Assembly: GCA_001949185.1 (NCBI GenBank)
Contig: BDGG01000001.1
Coordinates: forward strand, 2,807,324 to 2,871,323
DNA length: 64,000 nucleotides
Source of the DNA: Ramazzottius varieornatus
Lineage: Eukaryota > Tardigrada > Eutardigrada > Parachela > Ramazzottiidae
Direction of reading: 5' to 3'
Positions 35,421-47,397 of this stretch are shown piece after piece (within the stretch, counting starts at the first letter, position 1; each line of letters starts with the position of its first letter). Below the pieces are notes generated by a model. That model worked only from the letters and a program-made list of their open reading frames with translations, ran no database searches and was not told where the DNA came from. Position numbers and translations under genes: made by a program.

Positions 35421-37745
35421 GCTGAAAACACTTTTCAGACTAGGAGCAGTGATGTCTATCATCAAAAAGCACCGAAGGCGAAGTTCACGTCGTACCGAAG
35501 GATGGATGTGAGATGGAATTGTCCACGAGTGGGATCACGAGCTGTTGATCCGTATGAATCATCTGATTCGATTAAAAACACCAGCGACCGGGAACATACC
35601 CAGGAACCTGGAAGATCTGATTCGAAATAACGGGTCAAGATGCGCCCCAACCGGATCGCAGTTCTTGCTATCTCGGAAGATGGTTCTTCTGAAATCCGAA
35701 AGTTCCCTGAGTTTTTTCCAGCTCGAAGTGAGGAGCACGCTCAGTTTATGCTCAAATTATAACACAAAGACAGGACGAACTAAGCTTTAAATTTGAGGCA
35801 AACACGTCGTCTGTGAAAGCAGCAAGAGCCCTTTAGCGGCCGCTGCTTCTTTGGGACGGAACACAAAAAAACTTACCCATTCTGGGAGGTTACTGATGCT
35901 GTACGTGACGAAGGTCGCTCCTTTGTCTACTGGATGCGTGACGGTAATCTGTTTGGGAGTGCTGAGCCTAAGTGATACTGATTCCATTAGTAGATCCCCG
36001 ACAATTTATAGCATCACCGCAACACGCTCCTGCGCGCTAAGCCTAGATCCTCGATACACGGCAGTGCGTTCGAGATAAGAGGACTGAAAGATCTTCCTAC
36101 GTAGTCAACTGCTCGGAATGATTATTAAATTGCACTGTTCGCTGCATGACAGGAAGTTTTCGGTCTTTCTTCCAGAGATTCCGTGAGCATAATCGGCAAA
36201 ATATAATTTATCTGCCAAGCAGATCCATCATTACATTTCTCACGCAAGCAAGACCTGCAACGCCAATTATCAGTCTGACCTCCTGTATCGGTTCTCCTGT
36301 ATCTATCAGGCCTCCGTATGAAGAGAGGAGGAAACCGAGCAGGGAGAGAGGACTATCGTGGCTCCATCTGCGATTTCGTATCTATCGATTCCCCGTTCGT
36401 TGGGACGACCCTGGTGGAGGACCAGGCCCCGCATGTATATACGCACTCGCCACACTGGCTGACCTATGAGATGGAAGGAGGAAGCTCCAAGCTACAACAT
36501 CAAATCTGGATCTGGGATCGTCTTAATCAGCGTAAGTCCGCAGCCGCCCTCTTACTCGACCTTATGGTCGACACCTGGAAGGAAGACCTTTGTCTGTCGA
36601 CGTTATCCGAAGAGCACACCCAGGAAACCCCATCTGCAGTCCAGCCGCTCTACCAATGCACGCATACGCTCGAAGATACTTCTGAAGAAGCATTAAAACT
36701 CCGGCGCTTACAGTAGAAAACTGGCTGGCTGGCAGCAGCGTAACGCGAACCCAACGCCGCCGCTGGCTTCTGTCTTTCGTAGGTGTACTGCCTGGCCGGG
36801 CCGTCGGGTACGCCAGCTGGAAGATGTTCAAGCCCTCTCTCTCTCAAGAGGATCGCAAGCCTACCGCGTGCGTGTCACGTTGGTCATTCTCGATCGGCCC
36901 CCACCCGATTTAATTCCATCAGGAGCTCCAGCAGGGCGATTCTGCAGAGGTGTGCTCCGAAATTAACTGCACCTGTAGCGCCACGCCGCCTCCGAGCACG
37001 AGAGATCCCCGAGGTGTGCTCCATGCCAATCACCTTGAAAGAAGCGCCCCAAACGACGAACAAACGTCAAACAAGCTACAGGATTTTGCCTACACGGAAA
37101 GCACCAAGATGACTTTATTTTGAGCTCTTAATAACTATGTTGTTTATTTAGACGTTCCTTTTACGTAAACTTCAATTTACACACGACAACAAGCAGCCGG
37201 AAAAACATCTTGTTCACAAAACTCTGCCCACACCGGCATCCCATAAGAGCTCGTCAAGGGCGGTAACCGAGTGACGACATGCTATAACTTCCAACCACTG
37301 ATAAGGAACGCTCTACAGGAGTTGGTGTCCTGGTTGCAGCCACTTATCCTCTCCGTTTTCGCAGCGAAAGACGGTAAGGTAAAGTAGCCCACCTCATTCC
37401 AAGATGAAGCTAATGATACAACTTAGAAGGATAATGTTATGGAAGACGAGCTTAAAGTTACATGTCCCTTGACGTGCTCGTCAGTAAGATCACAAGTTGA
37501 TTAACAAGTCTCTTCGTGTACAGTACGCAAATCGTCTCACTGCAGTCTATAGTCTTCCAGTCGCTAATCCATGCTCAGGTGATATCTTGGAAACGAACGT
37601 CACAAATCCTCATCCTCCTTATTTCGGCAGGTGGCTTTCGCTATATAACAAGTCTATCTTGAGTGTACCCATTTACGCTGTTATCGAGTCGGCAAGATGT
37701 TCTCGTAAATTCTATACTGCACGAAATCACCTGTTCATTCTGGAA
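35421..37745. other. Divergent spacer, guanylyl cyclase / CRF-binding protein
   Basis: About 2.3 kb between two head-to-head start codons, so both promoters and 5' UTR exons fall here. A longer open frame at 36318-36716 (plus) and its overlapping antisense frames lack any recognisable motif; I treat them as chance. No repeat family member is present. Confidence 0.45.
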
Positions 37746-39052
37746 ATGGTTTCTTCCGTGTCCTGTATTGGTCTACTGGCTATCTCCATGATGATCCTAA
37801 TGGTTCAGGCGAGACCTTCCCTGGACTTCAACCTTGTAAGTTTGCTGACCCTTTTCCGGACTATTGAAGTTCTGATAGCCTCCTGATCATGCGTTCTAGG
37901 AAGACTTTGGTGATCAACAGAAAGATATGGATGTGATCTACGATGAAGTTGATCGAAGCGAGAACGACGTCGATGAAGTGACCGGTAAGCTCACATTCAG
38001 TCAAGTACAAATATGGCAAAAGCCCGACCATAATATTATTGTGACAAATTTGAGCTATTGATTGGACAGAATGCGTGGACTACAAGTCAAGCCCCGGAAT
38101 CTACAAGGTATTCAGTGAGATACCGCGACCCAAGCCTTGCGGTCTGTATCTGGTGGCGCCCGTCGACCAACAAATCGAGCTAACGTTTCTGGACTTCCAA
38201 GTTCACTGCCAGCAGCACGGGATCGTGGAGATTGTGGACGGATACGCTTATGGCAACGGGATCTTCCCGCCACAAGAAGGAAGCGGGCAAACTAGCAGGA
38301 TCGATCGTCACAAGCGATATTGCGGAGCCCACAAACCTTCTTCGGTTTTTCTCTCCACATCCAACGCCGCAGTCATCCAAAATCGTATGCCTAATGACAA
38401 CGAAGGCTTTACAGTGCAAGTCAAGTTCATCAAGAACCCCCAACGTAAGTAACGCTACCTAGTGCGCAGAAACTCCGTCCCAAAACAGTAAACAGTGTTC
38501 AACAAGACTCGAATTTTCCCGACACAGCTTGCAATGCCGTGGCGATGGAGGAGAGAGGAGTAGTTACCCTGACCAACTATGGACTGGCGCATAATTGTAG
38601 CTTGTTGATCCTGTTCCCTCAGCGTTTGTCCGTCACCTTCGGCTACACCCAAGCACGCGCAGAAGTACCACCTAGGGTAGGTCGGAGCGTCAAATGTATT
38701 TGAAAGTAATCGTAATATTGATGTGATCTTTCACAGCACCACGGACAAGGTTCTGACTATCTGGAGATCTTGGGCGGAAATTCTAGCTCGGTGGACAAGA
38801 TGATCTCATTTGAGAGGAGCGCGGGTCTATCGTCGGATTTCAGTAAGCGGGGTTTCTCAATATCGTTCAAGAGTATGATCTAGCATGATAACGATGTTTG
38901 GTTTGTCAGGACTCAAGCGCAGGATTCCGTGTGAGAACGTCGTGGTCCGCCTGATCTCCAGTGGTCGATTCATCAATTCCGCCCAGATACATCACGAGAC
39001 TCTATCTCAAGATGAGACTTCCGGATCTTCGAGATCACAGTGTTTTTTGTGA
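37746..39052 (+). CDS. CRHBP: Corticotropin-releasing-factor-binding protein
   Basis: Six exons (37746-37835, 37900-37984, 38070-38444, 38528-38676, 38737-38842, 38910-39052) give 315 residues, close to the vertebrate length of about 322. The start is followed by a signal peptide (LLAISMMILMVQA). An acidic segment then leads to the conserved body: IVEIVDGYAYGNGIFP, GFTVQVKFI, an NCSLLILFP block, DYLEILGGNSSSVDKM and NVVVRLISSGRFINSA, each matching the order in CRF-BP, with the expected paired cysteines. The family binds CRF-type or DH44-like peptides outside the cell and limits their action. It is divergent to the guanylyl cyclase 2.3 kb upstream; no functional link is implied. Confidence 0.88.
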
Positions 39053-39538
39053 AGACTACATTTAAGATAGCGTGGCGGTGAAGCCTTGACGATGCAATGG
39101 AATCCTCTGATGAAGAAACCTCTCGCAATAAGCAAAATAAATTCTTTCCAGCCAAAGATATCCCATTGTATTTTTCTGTGGATAAGCGAACTAGTCTAGG
39201 CAGTTGGTGAGGTAAAGACTGCTGCGACACGCTCGTGAGCGCCACAACTTCGATTTCTTCCACAGGAAGACCCACAAAGTCGATGGAAGAATTTATCTGT
39301 CCTTTAGGCAGACAAACCCACCAAGATCAAGGTCTGAGTAGACCGGCATGTGTAAACTGACACGTAATCTGATCCGATAAGCTTTGAAGATACCGGATGC
39401 AGTTGTCTACTTTCATGGTACTGCAGTTTCTGACCTACTAAGCTGCTCTTTTTCATAGGAACGCAGTCAATTTACCTCGCAGTTCCATATGTGAGCAACT
39501 TCAAACTTTCTTATCGATGCAAACCAAACCTCTTTACG

Positions 39539-40937
39539 ATGTCCAAGCCTAAAAACTTACCCGTATACGTTGTGGATGCTTTTACCAAGTTCCCGTTTAG
39601 TGGAAATCCGGCGGCAGTATGCTTGCTTTCCTCCGAACAGGTATCTCATATCCATACCGTGTCTCGGCTTGCCTGTAGCAGCTGTCCAGCTTGTTGATTC
39701 CGTACTGCAGGATCTTGACGATGCTACAAAACAGAAGATTGCCGCCGAGATGAACCTTTCCGAAACAGCGTTCGTTACTTGCCTCCACACAACAGATAGC
39801 TTTGACTCATGTAAGAATAGTTCGAGGAACTTTTTTATCATCAGTTTTGCTCATCAGTCAAAACGTTTTCGGTCGGTAATTATTTACGAATTACAGCGGT
39901 AACCTTTCGCCTGCGCTGGTTCACGCCATCCGTCGAGGTTGATCTTTGTGGGCATGCTACGCTTGCAGCGGCGACCATCCTCTTTTTTGTCAGTGGTACG
40001 TACTGTTGCCAACTCCTTCGCACCGTTGCAGCCTGAAACTAATACATGGAAGTCGGTGAATGTTTCTAACCAGATCGTTGTCTCAAGTGCCGCATGCTCT
40101 AGCTGCTATTGACCGAAAGCGCGCGCCGCTTGAAAAAACAATTTGGGTGAATTCAATTGCCCACGTCCCTCACATTGTTTTCGCAGGAAACCAAAACCGG
40201 ATGTTGCATTTCGAAACGAGAAGCGGCACCTTACTGGCTATGCATAAAGAAGACTCCATTGCTCTGGGTTTCCCACAAGACCCGCCCATGCCGTTGGACC
40301 AGTGGAACAGGACAAAGATCAAACCACTTCTCGATTACCTTGGGGAGGTAGTTGGCGAGGACTCCGTTATCGATATCCAGTTAGCACCTACATCCCGGAA
40401 ACTGCTGCTCCGCCTTCGCGACAACACCTCCATGCCGACCTTGCAAGGTTTCAGAGTGGACATTCCGACGTCCATCGTGACGTCGAAATCCATCACCGAA
40501 ATCATCCGAGGAGTGATCCTGACAGTCAAGGGATCGGTTGAAAACCAGGCTGTCGACGGCGAGGGAGTACCTTATGACTTTGTGTCCCGATACTTTGCTC
40601 CATTTGTCGGCATACCAGAGGATCCTGTCACAGGCTCGGTTTGTATCACCTTTCAGTCGCGCCGACGAGCAGTCTGGTTAACACCTTGTTGTTTCATTCA
40701 GGCACATACAGTGTTGGGTCCCTACTGGAATAACCTACAAAACAAGAATACTCTTTACGGTAAGAGGAAAGACAAAGAATCTTCGCAAAATACTCTTACT
40801 TTCCACCCGGAATGTCTTTTGCAGCTTTCCAATGCAGTAGTCGCGGAGGAAGTTTACAGCTCACGCTGCAGCCCAATAACAGGATCGAGATTACCGGACA
40901 TAGCCGTATCGTGCTCCGTGGAGTGTTGGAGATCTGA
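39539..40937 (+). CDS. PBLD: Phenazine-biosynthesis-like domain protein (PBLD/MAWBP)
   Basis: Six exons (39539-39640, 39711-39810, 39897-39995, 40187-40638, 40702-40759, 40825-40937) give 307 residues. The PhzF fold is clear: [20 protein letters not shown] at the start, then [11 protein letters not shown] with the catalytic-type Glu, [41 protein letters not shown] and a glycine-rich C-terminus ([10 protein letters not shown]). PhzF-like proteins are diaminopimelate-epimerase-fold isomerases; the animal substrate is not settled. The expected residues are present, so it is probably active. Intron 3 (39996-40186) contains foldback copy 7. The stop lies 578 nt before ClpX, in the same direction. 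Confidence 0.92.
40070..40168 (+). repeat. Foldback element family 1, copy 7
   Basis: ACCAGATCGTT, then CTCAAGTGCCGCATG...GCGCGCGCCGCTTGA and a CAATTGCCCACGTCCC end. It ends 18 nt before the acceptor of PBLD intron 3. Confidence 0.8.
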
Positions 40938-41515
40938 AGAGTCTCAGAGCTCTTTTAGAAATGGGTCCTCAAGCCCTAAATACTAGATGAAGAGTAGCAT
41001 ACGACAAAAGCAGATCCCTCGATGATCATAATTATTCTCAAAAACAATGACTTCCGGGCGCTCCTGCGATCCTTGCTGAAAGCGTCATTTGCGATGTTGC
41101 GATTCCGTTCTGTCTGAGTTGATTTACACTCTGTTGATTGCCTGTCTGCGCAGCCTGGCTACGCTTACGTATGCACTACGAGTCTACGTCTCTACGACCA
41201 CGAGCAAAATAAAGTGTTTTGTCTTCGAAATCTGGAGCGATACCTCTTCGTCTCATCTGAATGTTTTCTCTCCTTTAACCTTAGGTACTTCTATTCGATC
41301 GTGGTATCCACAGTATCAGCTTGGGCAGCAGCGCGGTGTGAGGACGCGAATTTTGTACTCCAGACCTTGTACTGGATCAGCTGTTCGATTCGAACCCACT
41401 GGGATCACTCTGTCCATCTCGCTTCCACAACATACTGCACTAGTGGATGTGCTGAAAGTTATCGTAACCTTGTCTAGTTCTGCTTGTTAGTCTAGACTCC
41501 CGGACGGAACGAAGG
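40938..41515. other. Spacer between PBLD and ClpX
   Basis: About 580 nt holding the PBLD 3' UTR and ClpX promoter. Open frames crossing it (41089-41490) have no motif support. Confidence 0.5.
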
Positions 41516-44066
41516 ATGGCGCTTCGACAGGCGGCCGTTTCTGCGTTCAGAGTACGAGATGTCAAATCCGCAGCTACCCACTGGAAGAAGGCCCGAGCTC
41601 CGTCCTTGGATGACTTTCACCGACGGACACTATATGCGCTCCTTCAGCACCCCAAACCTAACCCAGCTCCGTATCCAGTGAGTTCTGCATCGAGCAGCAA
41701 GTCGGGGGATGGAGACTCGAATGGATCCAGGAGGGTGACCGGCGACCGGAAGTCACGATCTGCTGCAGGGTCGGGCTCTGGTTCTGGGGTAGGGGCATCT
41801 TCGTCTGGTGGAAACACTGGGAATGGAGACAGTGGAGCGCTGAAATGTCCGAAATGTGGAGAAAGCTGTATACATGTCGAAACGTTTGTTTGTAAGTCGG
41901 TTTGTAAACTTCAGACGTACATAACAAAAATTGTGTAATGTGGAATATTACAGTCGTTGTTCATTACGAATGTTTCTTCTTTAGCGTCGACAAGGTTCGT
42001 AAAGTGTGAAAATTGCCATCACTTCTTCGTGGTCCTTAGCGAAATGGATTCAAAGAAGACGCTGAAGGATGGTGTAGCAGATAAATCGACTAAAAGAAAG
42101 CCACCACCTGCACCGAAAAAGGTACCAATCAACCTTATCTTCCACTTTGTTTAAGGGTGAAATATCTAACCAGTTTTGCTTCGCAGATCTTCGACTTTTT
42201 GAGCAAGTACGTTGTGGGACAGGATCACGCCAAGAAGGTCCTATCCGTGGCTGTTTACAACCACTACAAGCGCCTCAGCAAGAACCTCCCTCCCCCACCA
42301 GCTACTAACAAAACAGCAAGGTCCGCGGACAGCCATACAACTGTGGATGTTCGGAATATGAACAGCTTCTCACATCGAGGTATGATTGTTAATCGTAAGT
42401 ATTCTTCTCAATTTAGTTTTACACTTCGGAGTTATTTTTGTGGTTGCAGATTTGCTGCATATCGCCGGTCTGAATCCCGGAAGTCCTCTAGGCGCTCACC
42501 TCCAGCAAGAAATGGACGATCAGCGTGAGAAAACTGCTGCTTTGCAGAAGCCACAGAACATCTCCGACGTGATCGAATCGGAGACTTACGAAGTCAAGCT
42601 AGACAAGTCGAATGTTCTGATGGTGGGTCCCACGGGATCTGGCAAGACACTGCTGGCCCAGACCATCGCACGCTGCTTGGATGTCCCCATTGCCATCTGT
42701 GATTGTACGACGCTGACGCAAGCTGGCTACGTCGGCGAAGACATTGAGTCGGTCATCGCCAAGCTGTTGAGCGATGCCGGCGGAAATGTCCCCAAGGCCG
42801 AACAAGGCATCGTCTTTTTGGACGAAATCGACAAGATCGGCGCTGTACCCGGTGTGCATCAGTTACGGGACGTCGGCGGTGAAGGCGTTCAGCAGGTATG
42901 TATCAAAGCTTCAACAACATAATACAAGTTCGATGTTTCGTTGGCATGCCTACATAATCAGGCTCAGCGCTGTAGACTCATTTGACTCGTTCTATTGACA
43001 TGTATCTCGGCCATTTTTCTACGCAAATTGTTGACAGGGCCGTACCGGGCACCACCATGTCTGCTGTTTTCGTTGACATTTTGTAGTACAGGGCTGAATG
43101 AGCTAAGTGAGTCCTCGTTGTTGGTAACGTCGGATTGACAACTCTTCCGCTCTTTTCAGGGTCTTCTGAAAATCTTGGAAGGAACGATCGTTAACGTTCC
43201 CGAGAGAAGCGGTAGCAGAAAGCTTCGCGGAGAGACAGTCCCGGTTGATACCACCAATATCTTATTCATTGGTTCTGGTGCGTTTAACGGTCTTGACAGA
43301 ATAGTCAGCAGGCGGAAGAATGAAAAGGTAAGGAGTAATCTGACACACCTGCAGCTAGTATACTTGGCTGTTCTAGTGATGGGTCAGTGATAAGCTTTAT
43401 CTGTTTTGTAGTATTTGGGATTCGGCGCAATGAGCAACGCGATGAAGGGTAACCGTCGGGAAGCTGCCCAGGAGAGCCTCAAGGAAGGTTCCGGTTCGGG
43501 CAACGTTGTTGAAGATAACGCGGAAAAGGACGCGTTGTTACGGGATGTTGAAGCCAGAGATTTGATTGACTTCGGACTAATACCCGAGTTTGTGGGTCGC
43601 TTACCCATTTTGGTCCCCTTCCACAATCTGAGCGTTGAGATGCTTGTACAGATTTTAACTGAGCCCAGGAACGCACTTATTCCTCAGTTTCAAACGCTTT
43701 TCGGAATGGATAGTGTAAGTTCAAGTCAAACTTGCTATTCTGCACTTCTCTCCGTAGTTTTGTCCTGCAGATTGCTTTTCGTTGTAGGTCGACTTAAAGT
43801 TCTCCGAGCCGGCCATCAAGGCCATTGCCACGAAAGCCTTAGCCCGGAAGACTGGAGCTCGAGGCCTGCGTTCCATCCTGGAGTCTCTTCTGCTGGACGC
43901 CATGTTCGAGACTCCCGGGTCGGCCATCAGTTCGGTGAATGTCGACGAGGATGTGGTGGCCGGAAAGAAACACCTGGAGTATATCATGAAGGTGGTCGAG
44001 ACCGTGACTGACGACCTAAAGCAGGAAGCTGATATGGAACCGAGCAAAGAACGAGCCAGTAATTGA
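41516..44066 (+). CDS. CLPX: Mitochondrial ATP-dependent unfoldase ClpX
   Basis: Seven exons (41516-41891, 41985-42121, 42187-42379, 42450-42895, 43160-43327, 43412-43714, 43788-44066) give 633 residues. The N-terminus is basic and lacks acidic residues at first, as for a mitochondrial targeting peptide. A C4 zinc-binding domain follows (CPKCGESC...KCENC), split by intron 1. The AAA+ core has [12 protein letters not shown] (Walker A), [10 protein letters not shown] (pore loop), [12 protein letters not shown] (Walker B), [35 protein letters not shown] and the sensor-2 segment [11 protein letters not shown]. ClpX unfolds matrix proteins for ClpP and acts on haem synthesis. Every key residue is intact. 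An extra Gly/Ser-rich linker lies before the zinc domain. Confidence 0.95.
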
Positions 44067-44448
44067 TAGAATATATTCTCCAATCATCTGCTTGCACATT
44101 GTTGTTATGACTAGTGCTCTGAGTCTACGATACTGTAAACACTTTAAATTCTCATTGCATCTTGGCTTCGAGAACATACAAAAGTGAATTAAGTTATTCC
44201 TGTTGATTACACAGTACAGCTTAAAGCCGTGCCATCTCTTTTTATCTTTCATTTCTTCCGTATGCTTCAAACGAATTGGCACTCCAACAAAAAATATTGT
44301 GTTGAATATGTAGGGTCTGGAACTTCGCTTTTGGTAGTGTCCACGAGTTCCTCGCTTGGAAATCCTGACTGGCGAACCTGCTGCTTGACCAGCGAGTGCT
44401 CCTTACTCTTTCGTTGTCGTTTTCAAACCCGAAAATTTCGGTTCCCTT
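44067..44448. other. Spacer before the 5S gene
   Basis: About 380 nt downstream of the ClpX stop, AT-rich at first; probably ClpX 3' UTR and 5S flank. Nothing else recognised. Confidence 0.5.
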
Positions 44449-44566
44449 GCCTGCGACCATACCACGTAGAACGCTCCCGATCCCGTTCGATCTCGGAAGA
44501 TAAGCTTCGTCGGGCCCGGTCAGTACTAAGATGGGTGACCGCTTGGGAACACCGGGTGTTGCACGC
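44449..44566 (+). rRNA. 5S ribosomal RNA gene (single copy)
   Basis: About 118 nt from GCCTGCGACCATACCACGT to GTTGCACGC, followed directly by eight or more T residues (Pol III terminator). The internal control region is recognisable: GATCTCGGAAGATAAGC (box A region), GTCGGGCC, and GATGGGTGACCGCTTGGGAA with ACACCGGGTG (box C). The 5' and 3' ends pair in 8 of 9 positions (helix I). Some box A bases differ from the usual GAAGCTAAGCAGGGTCGGG, notably AAGCTTCG. It may therefore be a variant gene or a young pseudogene rather than the main rRNA source. No second copy is in the window. Confidence 0.85.
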
Positions 44567-44908
44567 TTTTTTTTGCTGGTCATCTGGCCGTATCGCAAAG
44601 TCGTAAACGTAATACAGCTGGCCTTTTTTCTCGGCGACAAGTAAAATCGATTTTCCTTTGTTCCAACATTTTGGTAAGGTCCGTCGATGCTCCGTGTTGC
44701 GTTTGTACTCGATGACCTGGGGCTGTCTTGGCCTTGGGGCTACCAGTCGGATGTCACACTTTTCCTGCGACTGCATTGCATAACTTCGGTGGAAGGAGGA
44801 CGAATGGCTGGACTGTGATTACACTCTATATTCTATGCAGGGCACCGTCGCTTCGGATGCTGGAGGACCACAACTCTCCTGATACCCCATCCCGAATTAA
44901 TCATAATT

Positions 44909-46790
44909 ATGACGGATACACGGACATTCCCCCAGAGGGAATATGGGAAACAACGGCAGAACTTACTCCGAATATGCGGGTGAGCGTTCGCTGCTTAAAT
45001 GTTATCCAACCTCTACAATGTACCATATGTGCTTTCTAGGATGACGCTTAAGTCTGTAGTGGACAAATTCTGCTTCAATGGTGTACTGGACGAGACGGAT
45101 ACTGACGTGGAAAACCTGCTGATAGTTCTGGAGAATATCTTGATGCATCGATGTACTAAAAGTAAACTGCGCAGCTGACTTTTTGCTTGCGGCTTGAAAC
45201 CTCATACGCTGACTGGTTCTCGTCTACGCTAACCATAAACTACTGCTTTTACTAATGAATATGTTTGCTGATAATGAGGGAAAGTTCACTCATTTTTGCA
45301 GAGTTGCCGTCGACGTGGTTCTCCGAAGAAGTCCCTTCTTATTGGCCATGCGTGGTACAATGCTGCTCCAAGATGACTCGAAGCTGCGTTCCCGCAGTGA
45401 TGGCCATGGATCGACGGCTAACTGGCTTGACACTCGTAAGCGAGCTCAATCTGTGCTCATGCTTGGCCAGAAAAGCGAAAGGGAGCTACCATAATGTGTT
45501 TTACAGGGTCGTATTTTTCTGCGGATAGCTTTGATGGAAAAACGGCTACCGGAATACTTGTCGGAGCTGGTAACCACGGAATCACGCGAAGTACTCCACA
45601 AGGCATACCACCACGAAGCCTTCATGCTACGAGACGAGGGTGTTTCATTGACTCACATGTGCTTGGGATTGAACAGCATCGACTTCAGGTATACCGCAGA
45701 TTAGCAGCATGTCATGATATGTCTTCCTACAGTCCGAAATAGGCTGGCGACCCATTTCGAATTTACCCCTTCGTATTTTTCTAGTTTCTGTGTGAAAGGG
45801 GAGGATCTCGCTCATCAGTATGTTCCATGGTAAGAATGGTTGATTTTGTCGTTCGCCGAATCGCTTTCTTATCAACCGGTTTACATGCAGCATTGATTTT
45901 ACTCCATATTTGGATTTCCAACCATGGTGAGTTCAGTTGGGGTTGACGTCGGCGGAGTGTTCGTTTCTCATGCCATTTACTCTGGTTAAAGATAGGCATC
46001 TTAATAGCCTTCTTTGTAGTGAACAAGCCGAACTTGATGACGAGCACGAGCAAGCGGTTCTTAACGGGCAGATTCCACGATTGGCCGATACAGCTTCGCC
46101 GGACAACTCCGCTGAAGACTCGTGGCGTCTCAAATACCAGACGCTGTACAACAAATACAGAGACCTCGCCCAGCAAAAGGTCTGTAAGAGTTCGTCCTTG
46201 AACGAGATACCTTTTACGGTACAATCATCTCGTGCTGCAGTGAATATTTGCTCTATAATACAGAACTATGCAGAAGAGATGGTGAACCTTAAACAAGGCA
46301 GAATCGAAAGGCTGGAATTCGATCTTGCAGCTGCGCAAGGCGACGCCGAAGCGACGAAGACAACGCACGCTCGAGAGATTAATAAGCTGCAGAACATCAT
46401 CTTGGAACTGCAGTCCGAACTGTAAGTATCATTCCTCTGTCTGTACATGCGAAAAACTAATGGTTAACATCATCGTTTTGGGGGCGTAGGTCCAGCGCAA
46501 GGACAGACCGGCCTCTGAACGACCGGAAGCGCCTCGAGACATTTTTCACCGGTCTCTCAAGGAACGGAAAATTCCACGAGTCCATCGCATTAGAGAGCAT
46601 TCCGATCGACCGCGACCAGTTCTCGTCCGAGGTGTCTTCGGAAGATGACACTGTTAGTATGTTAGGCGACCACGAGGAAACACCGTACGGCAGTACTGAC
46701 TACGGTCCTGACGGACTGTTGCGTACTAACTCTGAAGAATTCACGCCGTCCAAATCAAACAAGGCTGGTTCTTCCAAAGATACCAAGTGA
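44909..46790 (+). CDS. RUNDC3: RUN domain-containing protein 3
   Basis: Nine exons (44909-44979, 45040-45161, 45302-45435, 45507-45688, 45785-45829, 45891-45926, 46020-46179, 46264-46421, 46490-46790) close in frame: 402 residues. ATG at 44909 is chosen because only that frame gives RQNLLRICGMTLKSVVDKF, the RUNDC3 N-terminal pattern, across the first intron. The RUN domain spans about residues 20-200 (TWFSEEVPSYW; RIFLRIALMEKRLPEYL; AFMLRDEG; GLNSIDFSFCVKGEDL; IDFTPYL). An EDSWRLKYQTLYNKYRDL segment and a coiled coil (NYAEEMVNLKQGRIERLE; INKLQNIILELQSEL) follow, then an acidic Ser-rich tail. RUNDC3 proteins bind Rap2-type GTPases and are mainly neuronal. Exons 5 and 6 are only 45 and 36 nt. 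The donor GTCTGT after exon 7 is non-optimal. Confidence 0.9.
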
Positions 46791-47397
46791 TAATATGTCC
46801 ATAGTTATCCTCGTCTTTCTTTTTCTCGTTCTACCGTTTTATCGTCTCACTTTCCTAGGTTCAATCTGTATATAATTGCTATTTAGAAGTATCGTGGTAC
46901 TCGCGAACTTTATTAGCATGCGATGTTTTACTCGCTCCATCGTCTTTTGGGTCATTTTTAATGTTCTAGGGTTTTTCGTTGCCCGTTGATTCTGTCTTAA
47001 TGTTTTGATCGGTTTTCCCGGACTCCTCCTTCCATATTCCGCCTCCCGCGGCGCTCATAACAGTGCTGCGATGTTGTCCGTGCTATGAAGTCCGAAAAGC
47101 GACCCAACTTGGCTGCGCGAAACGACCACCTATACTATAAAAGTAATCTAATGTACAACGAGATATCACGAGGAAAAAGAAGCCGACAACAAAAAACATC
47201 CTTGGCAATCGCACATCAACAAATTAGTTTAAATTCCTCAAGTTCGATAGAGGACTATGTAAGTACACCATTACGGAAGAGCACCAAAACTGAGGACTGC
47301 TTAAGCAAAAAGTAAAATAGTAATAAGCTCTGTCTGATCACCAGGCCTTTCATCAAGTAAACATCATGCACTTCCGTTCAATAGAGAGTTCGAGACT
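46791..47397. other. Convergent spacer, RUNDC3 / WDTC1
   Basis: About 600 nt between converging stops, with T-rich 3' UTR-like sequence near 46800-47030. No gene recognised; the open frame at 47085-47315 is low-complexity and unsupported. Confidence 0.5.

Noticed and set aside
36318-36716. 132-codon frame between the cyclase and CRF-binding protein genes
   Set aside because: No motif, no good start and dense overlapping antisense frames, as expected for GC-rich non-coding DNA.
44229-44640. Protein-coding frames on both strands across the 5S gene
   Set aside because: The sequence is explained by the 5S rRNA gene and its terminator; the frames have no family resemblance.
44841-45039. Frame starting MLEDHNSPDTPSRINHNYDG as the RUNDC3 N-terminus
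   Set aside because: It joins the next exon out of phase into a stop. The overlapping frame from ATG 44909 joins correctly and matches RUNDC3.
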